64,000 nt of DNA from Gnetum montanum. Lineage: Eukaryota > Streptophyta > Gnetopsida > Gnetales > Gnetaceae. This document shows positions 47,870 through 58,200 of the stretch, in pieces. The stretch lies in the NCBI GenBank assembly GCA_015680685.1, contig MNCI01004792.1, forward strand, positions 336,558-400,557, in the 5' to 3' direction. A program made the translations under genes and the position numbers. Within the stretch, counting starts at the first letter, position 1; every line of letters begins with the position of its first letter. The notes under the pieces are model-generated. The model was not told the DNA's origin, made no database searches, and saw only the letters and a list, made by a program, of their open reading frames with translations.

Positions 47870-48179
47870 CGCTTCAACCGCAAATACTATCGGCTGCTAC
47901 GCTATGCTATTTCGATTTCTCTTGGCACGATCGGACTATGCTGTGGATGTGGGCTCTGTGCTATGACAATGAAAATGATAATTTTACTAGGTTTAAACCC
48001 CTATTTATAGTTGACATGGTGAAAAAGAACTTGCCATTTTAGCACCTCGAGTAATGTGGGATGCCCCATATAGCATAGTACTGGCGTGCCATAAATCTGC
48101 GATAGCGTAACATTCCTATTTGCGAATAGGTGGGCCCAAACAAAAATTTTGCCTCACCCTAAATTAGAAACCTACTCAT

Positions 48180-48440
48180 ACCAAGCTTGCACACCACGGT
48201 CCGCAAAGACCTTAAACTAGCAACTTCATTTGAAAACCTATGCACCATGGTCTGCAAAGACCTTAAACTAGTAACATTCTACGAAACCTACCTATTAAAT
48301 GGTCTAAAAATACCATAAACTAGTAACCTTTGAAACCTATTAATGGTCCACCATGACCTTAAAATGATAGAATTAGAGTCAATTGCACGTTCAAATCTAC
48401 TCACGGTCTGCCAAGACCTTAAATTGGTAATCTGCAAATT
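48180..48440. repeat. E7 minisatellite 2
   Basis: About five copies of a unit of about 50 bp around CATGGTCTGCAAAGACCTTAAACTAGTAAC. It lies between the 5' end of the antisense gene and RT. Confidence 0.8.
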
Positions 48441-48539
48441 TGGCCGAATGTTTGACAATCATTGCATGTTTCATCGTTGCTTTGTGAATATTTACTATTA
48501 TGTGCCATAGCTTCAACTAGGTATCACTTGAGTAGGCTT

Positions 48540-49730
48540 CTTATTGTGGAAGGTTGAACAAGATGGCCATGTAGCATGATTTACCCTCACTTTTAACTTT
48601 AACGGGTCCTGATGGCAAGCTTGCAAGATACCCGAACTTAGAGTCGATAGACTGTGATTCATCAACTGATAACAATGTAGTGTCCCTAGAAATGTACCTA
48701 GATTGGCCTAAACACTTTGTCCAAGCCTTAGACTTAGAGGCCAAGGATGTGACTGAGGACCCTCTTATTGAAGCACCGATAACAACATCCAGGGGGAAAT
48801 AAAAATGCTAAAACTAAGTTCCCTCCTAGATCAACAAGTGCAAAAATATGTATCGAGAGTTCTTCAAGACAATGTTAAGGTATTTGCATGGTCTTACAAT
48901 GACATGCCAAGTTTAGAACCATGTCTAATACAACATAACATTGTATTGGACCCACATGTCAAACCAGCCAAACAAAAAGATCGAAAGGCTAAGCCAGAAA
49001 TTGCACTAGTCATACATGATGAAATCACTAAGCTATACCAAGAAGGTTTCATTCGTGCAATCAATTACTCAGAATGGGTGTCAAACATCATTGTAGTCTC
49101 TAATAAAACAAGTGGGATACGAATCTATATAGACTTCCAAGACCTGAACAAGGCAACGATCAAAGACGACTTCCCACTACCAAGTATTGACTAGATTATC
49201 GACACTACGGTTGGTCCTCCTTTACTATCCTTCATGGATGGGTTCTCAGGTTACAATCAAATTTGCATAAATCCAAAGCATCAGTTGACAACTACATTCA
49301 TGACCCCTTGGCGTACCTTTTGTTACACCATGATGCCCTTTGGTCTAAATAATGCCGTAGCAACCTACTAATGAGCCATGACCTACATATTTAGTGACTA
49401 CCTCCTAGAGAGACTAAATGATTACATGGATGACATAGCGGTCAAGTTTAAGATAGCATTTGATCATCCCACTGATCTAGATGTAGTCCTGAAGAATTCT
49501 CACAAGCATGACCTGCACCTTAATCAAAAGAAGTGTGTTTTCGGCATAAAAATTGGATGCATGCTAGGGTTTGTAGTATCGGAGGCTGGGATACAAGTGG
49601 ACCTTGATAAAGTTAAGGACATCATTAACCTAGAATCCCCTACTAACCTTAGAGAATTGTGCGAGTTGCAAGGTAGAATATAGTTCATCAGAATGTTTAT
49701 AGCAAGGTTGATTGACAAGTTACACTCCAT
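48540..49730 (+). pseudogene. E7 reverse transcriptase, with upstream linker
   Basis: 48540-48800 gives a linker frame (LTGPDGKLARYPNLESID). From 48805 the RT reads VKVFAWSYNDMPSLEP, the usual DVFAWS.ADMPGI opening. It continues with LYQEGFIRAINYSEWVSNIIVV, IRIYIDFQDLNKA, KDDFPLPSID, FMDGFSGYNQI and MMPFGLNNAVATY, and the active site NDYMDDIAV at about 49420-49446. ..FLGFVVSEAGIQVD (the first F is C..ML here) follows. The YMDD site is intact, unusual among the relics here. A few TAG codons interrupt. Confidence 0.87.
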
Positions 49731-50150
49731 GTAATAGTTACTAAAGAAGGGGGTTAACTTCGAATGGACAACATAGTGCCAGCAAGCTTTCGATGACTTG
49801 AAGAAAGGGTTTTTACACCTCCCAACTGGTTACCCACCACAAAGGGATAAGCCTTTCTACATCTACCTTGCTACTTCAAACACGTCTATCGTGGTGCTTT
49901 TATGCCAAAAAAGAGAAGACATCTCTGAAACCCTAGTACATTACTTGAGCCATGCATTAATAGCATATGAAGCCAAATATAACAAAGTGGAAAGGAATTG
50001 TCTCGCTTTAGTATTTGCACTAAAAAAGTGGAGACACTACCTATTCCACAGTCAAGTGAACATCATATGCAAAAACAACATACTTCAGACTATCACGAAC
50101 AACTTGTATGAAAGTAGCAGGATAGCCTAATGGAAGGAAATAATAGTGGA
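49731..50150 (+). pseudogene. E7 RNase H
   Basis: FEWTT.CQQAFDDLK (about 49760), then the open piece 49798-50130 with FYIYLATSNTSIVVLLCQ, VHYLSHALIAYEAKYNKVERNCLALVFALKKWRHYLF (broken here for length) and INIICKNN-like text. This is the RNase H that follows RT in Ty3/gypsy pol. The YLA.SNTS block replaces Y.D.S..A. Confidence 0.8.
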
Positions 50151-50289
50151 ATTCTACTTACATTATGTAGCCCAATCGTCAATGAAAGGATAAGAAATAG
50201 CTACGCATCTTGCAACCTCGCCCGTTGATGATTAGGCAATCATAGAACCCAAATTCCTTGATGAACATATTAGCAGTGTCAACCTTGTA

Positions 50290-50700
50290 CCCTCACATTT
50301 TGAGGCCACTTTGCACTTCGATGGTGCCTCAACCATGTGAGGTGGTAGTGCTGCCACCATCATTACATTCCCCTTTGGGGACATGCAACCCTTTGCTTAC
50401 CATTTCACATTCCTTTGCATGAAAAATGTAGCTAAGTATGACGGACTTCTCAGAGGCCTCTTAGCAACCTAGCAATTAAAAATTCAACATTTGGTAGTTT
50501 GAGGTGACTCTTAGCTTGTCGTCAATCAAATCACTGAGGTCTATGCTTATAAAGCTTTGCATTTACAGCCTTACTGTGATTTGGCCGAAAAATTATTGCA
50601 ACAGTTCACCACAATAGACATCCAGCATGTGCCACTCAATGAGAACATGATAGTCGATGCCTTAGCTATGCTAGCATTAAACGTGACATCACATCTGTTC
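50290..50700 (+). pseudogene. E7 second (archaeal-like) RNase H
   Basis: LHFDGAST..GGSAATIITFPFGD matches the YFDGS..G..GAG..L..P.G opening. Then come NVAKYDGLLRGLLAT (the AEYEAL..GL block), VV.GDS.LVVNQI (GDS.LV..Q), and HVPLNENMIVDALAMLA (HVPR..N..ADALA.LA). An additional RNase H between the first one and integrase is typical of the Tat clade. Two or three TAG/TGA codons break the frame. Confidence 0.8.
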
Positions 50701-50859
50701 GCAACTCTACCTGCTTCGATAATAGAGTGCACAAACCCTATCACCTAAGCAATACACATGATCTCTGTGAGTGCAACCAACACCCAAGAGGGGTACGCTA
50801 ACATGAAAGTGTACCTACAACATGGTGAACCCCCACACGACTTGACATCCATCCAAAGG

Positions 50860-52015
50860 AATGCAATTTAAAAGTGAGCATGGTAGTATGTCCTAGTAGG
50901 AGATAATACCTTGTGTAAATTCTCCTTTCATGGAATAGTGTTAACTTGCATAGGTGGGGAGGAGGCACAAAAAATAGTTAGCAAATTCCATGAGGAACTA
51001 TGTGGAGGACACATAGCTCCGAAGTCCATAGGTGGGTATTATTGGCCTTGCATGGAACACAATTATTTTTCTAAAGTCAAGACATGTGACATGTGCCAAT
51101 GCCACACAAATCACATGTACATGTCACCTATTGAGTTGCATCCCACGTAGATCACATAGCCATTCCAGTGATGGGGACTAGATATCATAGGACCCATAAC
51201 ACCTAAGTCTTCTATAGGGCATAGCTTGATCATTACTACCACTGAGTACTTTACAAAGTGGGCAAAAGCTATCCCCCTTAGGAAAACTACATCTCAGCAA
51301 GTTTGCCACTTCATCCTGGACAACATTGTAATAAGGTTTGGTCTTCCCATAACTATTGTGACAGATAACGGGCCATATTTTAGTAGTGTGGAAACTAGAA
51401 CCTTTTGTAGAAACATTGGCATCAAGCAGTATTCTTCATCGTCATATTACCTATAGGCTAACAGTCAAGCAGAAGCAACAAAAAAAATCCATCATCAACT
51501 TGCTTAAAAGAATGCTTAGCAACAGCAAGAGGCAATGGCGCAAGCAAATCCTCTATGTGCTCTGGGCCTACTGTACAATGTGTAGGATGGCTACAGGTAA
51601 GATCCCTTACAGCCTAGTGTATGGATCTAAAGTAGTATTTCCTCTTGAATTGTAGGTACCATCATTGCGGATGATCCTTTTAAGTATCGTAAATGAAGCC
51701 TAGAATAATGAGTTAAGGATCATCGATCTTAACTCCCTAGAGGAGGAGCATGCACAAACATTGGGTCACATAAAATGGTATCAAGAAAATTAGCAACAAA
51801 ATCATCATGTAGACCTACATTGACAATCAATTAAAAAGGGGGACCTAGTCCTCAAAGCTATGCGTGAACATGTGGACAAGTTTTTGGCAAATTGGGACAG
51901 TCCATTCATAGTCACAAAAGCCTACAAGAATGGATCCTTCAAGCTGGAAGACATGGATGGTAGAGAGTTTGAAAATCCTATGAACCATTTATACTTGAAG
52001 TTATACTATGTTTAA
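50860..52015 (+). pseudogene. E7 integrase
   Basis: The piece 50911-51150 holds the zinc finger: FHEELCGGHIAPKSIGGYYWP and VKTCDMCQCH. The core follows: GLDIIGPI (first Asp, about 51180), TEYFTKWAKAIPLRKTT, ITIVTDNGPYFSS (second Asp, about 51365), SSSYYLQANSQAEATKK (Glu at about 51470, frame offset by one), and the C-terminal NWDSPFIVTKAYKNGSFKL..MDG. The stop lies at about 52013. The frame changes near 51455 and 51660. Confidence 0.85.
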
Positions 52016-52019
52016 TGCA

Positions 52020-52400
52020 TAGGCAAGGTAAGCATCCATAGTTCTCTATGACTATAAACTGGCATCCATAGTCCACTACCACTATAAATTGGCATCCCCA
52101 GTCTACCATGACTATAAAATGGCACATATAGTCTTCCATGACTATAAACTAGCACAGATAGTATACCATGACTATAAACTAGCATAGATAGTCCTCCATG
52201 ACTATAACCTAGGACAAAACGTCCACTATGATGATAAACTAGCACATCCACCATCCACTACGACAATAAACTAGTAGATCCATTGTCCACTACGATGATA
52301 AACTAGCACATCCACTATCTGCTACGATGATAAACTAGCACATCCATCATCCTCTATGATGATAAACTAGCACAATGTTCTGCTAGGACCTTAAACTGTG
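52020..52400. repeat. E7 minisatellite 3
   Basis: About twelve copies of a 30-31-bp unit around CATCCATAGTCCACTACGATGATAAACTAG. It begins right after the integrase stop. Confidence 0.87.
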
Positions 52401-53770
52401 TTCGCGACACAACATTCCCAACTCACATCCACCACTGCTCAAACAAGCTAGCCTGCATAGTGCCGACGCGGGGTGGGGCATTGCACTTCTAGAATGTAGT
52501 TCATGGTGAAAAAATAATACCCTTTAGAATATATGTAATGCCACTAACCTTGGCATCTTTTTGATCCTCCATATATGTTGTTTGACATCTTTCTGACCTT
52601 CTGGAGCTACTGCTATTGTGGTAGTAGCTTTTGGTGTCAACACCTACTGCTTGAGTTCCAACACTATTGTGGCCCAGCCACAAGGTCTCTATCCTCCAGC
52701 CCCTACCATCATTTGAGCTTAAGATATGTTCAGTTGTTAGGCATCACACCTTACATTTGAACTTCATGATGTTTGCCTTGGGTGGGGACTCTTGAGCACT
52801 CGCATCAATGCAACTCCTAGCTCCCTCCATGCTGGCCCCTTCAACCTGCTACTACCAGAACCACTGCTAGCCTTCCTGCTTTGGATGTTGCATGTCTCAA
52901 CAATAATGCTTGCCACTTCAAAGATGTCTAAAGAAAGTAAGATCTTTTCATAAATGCATTTCATGGTTACATCTTTGGTCTGCTTTCTGTTGTGCTTGTA
53001 GGATACGAGTTGAGATGATGTTAGTTAGAGATGCATTTCACTAGGGGGACAAGACACCACATCGTTCCAAAGTGACCACTCTAACTAGCTAGGCTACTTG
53101 GAGTGCACATCCTGCCCTTCCTTTTAAGCCTTCACCATCTCATTTCTTACACCTATAGTTTGCCTTTTCACATCCCTTTCACAAGCTTTCTTAACACATG
53201 TAAAGCCCTCCCATATGCTCAACCGCAAAGTCCATGACATGTGTAATGCAACTCGCCACATGGGAAGTATATGTAGATAGGTCAAAACCCCACATGGATG
53301 TAACACAACTCATCCCGGGGAGGAAACACCTATCTTTCAACAACAAGGTTGTTTGCAAATGAACATGGCTAAACAACAAAAGAAAAGCACAAAAGCATGA
53401 CAAAAAAAAGAAAAAAGAAAAAAAGAAAAAGAGCATGTGCCTAAAGAAAATGGCACACCAGCTATTTTACAATAACCCTCTCCAAGCATTTTGACGAGAG
53501 GTCAAAAGCCAACCAAAGAAAGATGATCACACATGCTAATTCCCTCACAAGCACTTCAATGAGGGACCATGCTACATTTCATCTTTCCTTTGCCAAAACC
53601 TATCCCCTCAAGTCCACCCTTCTCTCCTTTCCCCTACATAACTATCCTATTACTCCCAAGAATAGCAAATCGACATCTAAGCAACCACCAAAGAATGATG
53701 TTGGCAACTTATCCTTTGTGGTGTTTCATATTCTTTGTTGACGTCTATCGGGCAGATCCTCTAGACGTTG
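52401..53770. other. E7 3' non-coding region
   Basis: About 1.4 kb between minisatellite 3 and the PPT. Many short ORFs on both strands show no conserved block. An A/G-rich low-complexity stretch lies at about 53395-53435. Confidence 0.5.
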
Positions 53771-53785
53771 ATAAAGAGGGGACAG
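53771..53785 (+). other. E7 polypurine tract
   Basis: ATAAAGAGGGGACAG stands immediately before the LTR start TGAAACACC. Confidence 0.8.
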
Positions 53786-55643
53786 TGAAACACCATAAAA
53801 TTTCAAGACCCTCATGCTCCAGCAAGGTCTTGGAATTTAGGCAAAGGACTTCCAAAAGTGTAGCATCATGACAGTTCAACAGGGAAATGTAGGCACTAAG
53901 GTTGGATCTTCCAGTCTGACATGTTTTATATCTCTAGAACTGATAGGCCCAATGGACTTTCTAGCCTGCCTAGCTGGACAATTGACCTAGCTAACAATCT
54001 AACTAGAAACTATGCTAGGAGTTTCCAAAAGTGCTTGGGATGAGAAAAATAGTTTGGCAAGTTTTCTAGTGAAGGAGTTTGCTTCACTATGCTACACTAT
54101 GTAGAGTAGCAAGCTTTGAAAGATAGTTGCTCAAGCGATCAAGTGCTAAATGACAGAATGATTGCAAAACAAGTCATCAACACACAATTCTATGCTATAT
54201 AGCATAGCATAGCATAGAAAAAGCAAAGTAGAAAGGCCCATCTTGAAAAATGATCCCAAAAAGAAAATGACACTTTGACAAGACTTAAGCCTCTAAAAAT
54301 TCCTTGCCCCACTTAGTTCTCAAACCTCAAGAAAAGTTTCTTGCTAGAAATTGGCAAATTGAACACAGAAGTAGGATACGCTAGCCGCTACGTTGTGCTA
54401 TGCTACATAGCATAGCATAGCGTAGAAGTGATGCAAAAGCAGAAAATGTTTCAAACATGAGTGACATGAGTCCAAAAGATCTCCCTCATGAAAGAAAAAA
54501 TTTTTAGTTGTTAGCATGACTAAGCCTCAAACAAATTTTTTCAGCCTCAGCACAAGTTCTAGTCAAAACTAATGGCTATGCTATGCTACACTACGTAGCG
54601 TAGCATACCATAGCAAGCAGCCACTTATGCTACACCAATGAACTCCATAGTTTGAGTAACACAACACTGGTACGTAAGCATTAAGATGTCTTCAGGTAGT
54701 TCTAGAACTTGTTGACAACAATCTTTCTCATTCTAGCATCTCCTTGGTGGAATCAACAATTTCACTCCATTTTGCACACCCCCTGGTTAGCTTCCCCCAA
54801 AACATTGTTCCTATGCTTAACCTTGATCTTAAGAGTATGGAAGACATAGTCTTGGAGCGTAAGCTCCATTTTTTGCATTGTTAGCACACTAATCTTGGCA
54901 CATGTAGTCCTAAAGGTATAGTCACAGCGTAGCCAAATTCATATCTAGCATCATACACCTACATGGTATGGGCACGTCAGTATCTTGTGGGGTTTGTGAC
55001 ACATGGCATCTAGGCCCCATTTCTCCCTTTCTCTTGGTCCTATAAATACCCAAGCAAACAATTCTCAAATTGTTGGATTTTTCATTCAAAGAGTTTACAT
55101 TTTTGCATTGACAAGAGTAGTTGGCTTGTTGGCTTTTTTGGCATTGGCTAGTTGGCTTCTTGATTGGCTTCTCAACAAATAGCGTTGCCTTCTTGCTACA
55201 GTTGGCTTTTAAGTTGGCCTCCAGAAAGCATAGTTGGCATTTCCCTTGAGCATTCTAGTTACCCTTAAGCTCTCAGTATGTCTCTGATGTTGCATAACCT
55301 ATCGTACAGCTTTCAAACAAGGCAAAGAATCGAATCTGCGATCTTGGGGTAGTGCATTTTCTCACCTGAGTTTGTTTCACTATTTCTTTACTATTATCAT
55401 TTTTTTGCACTATTTTCACTATCTCGCATTTATTGATCATTGATTCATCTCGTGTATCTTTCTTCTGAAACAAACATTTACTTAAGGTTAAGATACACTG
55501 ACTAAGTCCCTGTCTAATCAACCAGACCGTTTAGGGTGCCCCGCTTCTATTTTACCTAGCATGGCCCTCGCACAGATCCAGGGTTAAACTGTTTGCCCGA
55601 CAACCTCTCGGTGTTCTAGCCATAGATGTTTTCGGTTACTACA
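53786..55643 (+). repeat. E7 3' LTR (1858 bp)
   Basis: Aligned with 36403-38456 from TGAAACACCATAAAATTT to the ..TGTTTTCGGTTACTACA end, where the 5' copy reads ..AGTTGGTATA. Lacks the second copy of the 195-bp duplication. TSD-like ACTAA follows at 55644-55648. Confidence 0.88.
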
Positions 55644-55648
55644 ACTAA

Positions 55649-56840
55649 TACTCTTTATTAAGTCCAATTGTGAAATTTGAAACTTATTCATACTCAAACC
55701 ATTGTACCTTTTCTTAATAAAATATCTTGAAACATTTCATGTTATAATCTTTGAAATTTTTTTCTTCCTTTCTCCAATATATAGGAGCATTTGAATTGCT
55801 TCTTTTCTATTCTAGAACTTATTAAACATTTATTTCATGAAATATTACATAAGTGATTAATATTTTATGGGTGAGCAATGGTTGGCCATATAAGCATGGA
55901 TTTCTATTTTCCACTAAACTTATGTCATAAAATCTAAATTTTTTAAAGCAAATAACATTATTTTTTTTATTAACATGTTCAAGTTCAAAATACTTGTTAA
56001 TAGTCTTAAGCAAATAAGTAAAGAAATTAGCATCTTCTATCTCATTAAAGGTTTTGACCTCAGCATGTGGCATTATTATAGAATTTCTAAAGGCCTTGAT
56101 AATAGTGATCTAAATTTCTTCTTCAATTTTTCCTTGTTATCATGAATGAAACATACTATTCCTTCAACTTGAAATACCTAACCTTTGTGGTTGATGCATA
56201 AATCTTGAACCTCTTCCTTTTCATGTTTATCCTCATCCTCAAAGTATTCTAGATCAATGAAAATATCATCTTCTAAATCAAGAATGAATGATGACCATTG
56301 GAAGAAGAAACCTAAGGCTTTACATCTTTCTTAGATCTTCTTAGAGATGATGACTTGTTTTCCTTATCTTCTTATAGCTTCTCAAGTTTCTCAAAAATTA
56401 ATTTAAAAATCCCCATTCATCACTTTCATGGACTTGGTAAGAGATTAAATTTTCTTCTCCATGGATGCCTTACTGAAATTAGAATAAGATTCAAAGTACC
56501 CATAAGAAGAAATTAAAAACATAGAAATGTATGAGAATGCCTTTAATACATTTTTGAGTACCCATAAATTGTACATAATATCAAAAATTGATATGAGTAA
56601 GCCTAAGTAAAAATGATATAAAGCATACCTGAATCAAGCTAATGTGTATTATAAATGGATAAAATTATTAAAATAAAAATTAATTAACCTCAATTATAGG
56701 ATAAAATAATTTTCTCAAATCCTAAGAAGAGTAGCAAAACAAAACCTAAATTTTCATTCTCATAAAATTGAAGAATGAAAATCATCCAAGTCAACACTGG
56801 AAGTGACAAGACTACATCTTCATGGCTAACTTATTCTAAG
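55649..56840 (-). pseudogene. E5 gag N-terminal part, decayed
   Basis: This is the continuation of E5 gag beyond E7, up to the E5 PBS. The piece 55822-56073 is open but shows no firm motif. Its assignment rests on position between the PBS (56849) and the rest of gag on the other side of E7. Confidence 0.5.
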
Positions 56841-56848
56841 AATCAAAT

Positions 56849-56860
56849 GTTCTAATACTA
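56849..56860 (-). other. E5 primer-binding site (initiator-Met tRNA type, decayed)
   Basis: The minus strand reads TAGTATTAGAAC a few bases after the LTR end. It is TGGTATCAGAGC with three transition changes. Confidence 0.6.
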
Positions 56861-56863
56861 ATC

Positions 56864-57771
56864 TAGTATACACCGTAAGCACAAGTACTTACTTCTCTTA
56901 GAAATGAACTTTAACAGAATGAAAAAAGACTAAAACATGAATAATAAAGAATAATTTTTTATTCAATTTCAAAATCAAAGTACAATTATTGAAAATACAA
57001 CACAAATCAAGCATCTAGAATAAGATCCATGACAATCCTCTCTCACTTTCATAGTCCATAAGGAAAATGCTCAAGATAAGTAGGTTCAAAATGATCTAAT
57101 AATTGAGACACTCTTCTCTTTTCAAGAGCTTCCAATGCTATGGTAGATAAGGCATGAATACTATAGAAGCATTCATGGTATAAATATAGTCTTAAGTGAT
57201 CATTCATCTACCTCTTAGAATGTATGCCTTCTAAAATTTTAATTTTTTTAAAAAATTGCAAGTGCTTTTGAATCATAGAAACTTACATCTTCTAGATTAT
57301 GAGGGGATTATGGCTTATAGTCCTTTACATTGGTAAACCATGCTAGATCTTCATGAATAGATGCTATGAGTATGTACAGCTTATAATAGCTTACATCTCG
57401 TAGATTGTAATAAGATTACAAATTCTATCTCTTAGCACTAGTAAATCATGCTAATTTTCATTTACTATTTCTCTTAGAATTGTGACCAAAATATGAGAAG
57501 ATATGAAACATGAGAAGTTTACCCTAGGATATGAAACATGAGAAGTTTACCCTAGGATGATCAACTATAATAGACAATGACATATAATTTCTTCTAATTA
57601 TAGACTGTTTCTGCTTTCAAATTGTAATATCCTCAAAATTACTTGCCTAATCCAATTAAACATCACCAAAGACTCCAAGAAGGAATCCAAACATAATTAT
57701 TTGCCTCCTATGACTCCTAAGAATACAAAGGATGTAAAATACACCAAATAGGTAGGTTGATATGCTTATCA
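56864..57771 (-). repeat. E5 5' LTR
   Basis: Partner of 23752-24718. It contains a direct 37-bp duplication at about 57500-57555 (GATATGAAACATGAGAAG.. twice) not seen in the other copy. The end is TTATCA; the terminal TG at the other side has decayed to TA. Confidence 0.7.
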
Positions 57772-58200
57772 ATAGCTTTATATCCTAAGCATATATTAAT
57801 GAGGTATTAAAATTCTTTATTCAAGTCCTAGAATTAATGGAGTTTTAAGTTCTATAAAAAGTGTACTCTTATTAGTTTGTCCTAGGTCCTACTTTGAGGT
57901 CATTATTTGTTTATGTGATAAATAATTATAAGTAATGATTTAAGGAGGGTGTTTTTTCCACTTCTTTTCCATGGTTCAACAACTAGAAAATACTTGGATA
58001 TGTTCTTTAGTGATCTTCTAGTATTGGAATAACATTAGTTACTTGATGGATTCAAGGAATAATGATGATCCATCATATTTCCTTCTTTTTATCTTTTCAT
58101 TGTTACTCTCTTGGAGAATGATATGTGAACCTAATTCCTTGGTGTTTATGGATACATATGTGGCATGGACTAAAATTTTTTATGTGACTCATTACTAAAC
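57772..58200 (+). other. E8 upstream region, weakly coding
   Basis: Some plus-strand frames look like the protease-RT linker of gypsy pol, but no block is firm. The gag and LTR of E8 are not found to the left, where E5 ends abruptly at 57771, or beyond E5. Confidence 0.35.

Larger units (their letters stand above)
36403..55643 (+). mobile_element. E7: 19.2-kb Tat-type Ty3/gypsy element with an antisense gene
   Basis: The LTRs (2054 and 1858 bp) start TGAAACACC. Order on the plus strand: PBS-like site, gag, protease, minisatellite 1, an antisense multi-exon gene, minisatellite 2, RT, RNase H, a second (archaeal-like) RNase H, integrase, minisatellite 3, a 1.4-kb non-coding tail, PPT, 3' LTR. 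Two RNase H domains and the great length are marks of the Tat lineage (Ogre, Grande, Retand). The first 245 bp of the LTRs are about 85% identical by hand count. Confidence 0.88.
23752..57771 (-). mobile_element. E5: minus-strand Ty3/gypsy element, split by E6 and E7
   Basis: Diverged LTR copies at 23752-24718 and 56864-57771 frame a minus-strand gag-PR-RT-RNaseH-IN order that is read across two insertions. Removing E6 (7.2 kb) and E7 (19.2 kb) leaves about 7.6 kb, a normal gypsy length. The protease block (LSRHWNFDN for LLGRPWQFD) and integrase block (RSNDASHIDNLFFYHVVRLH) are of the kind seen in Galadriel/Reina-type chromoviruses. I found no secure target duplication. Confidence 0.75.
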
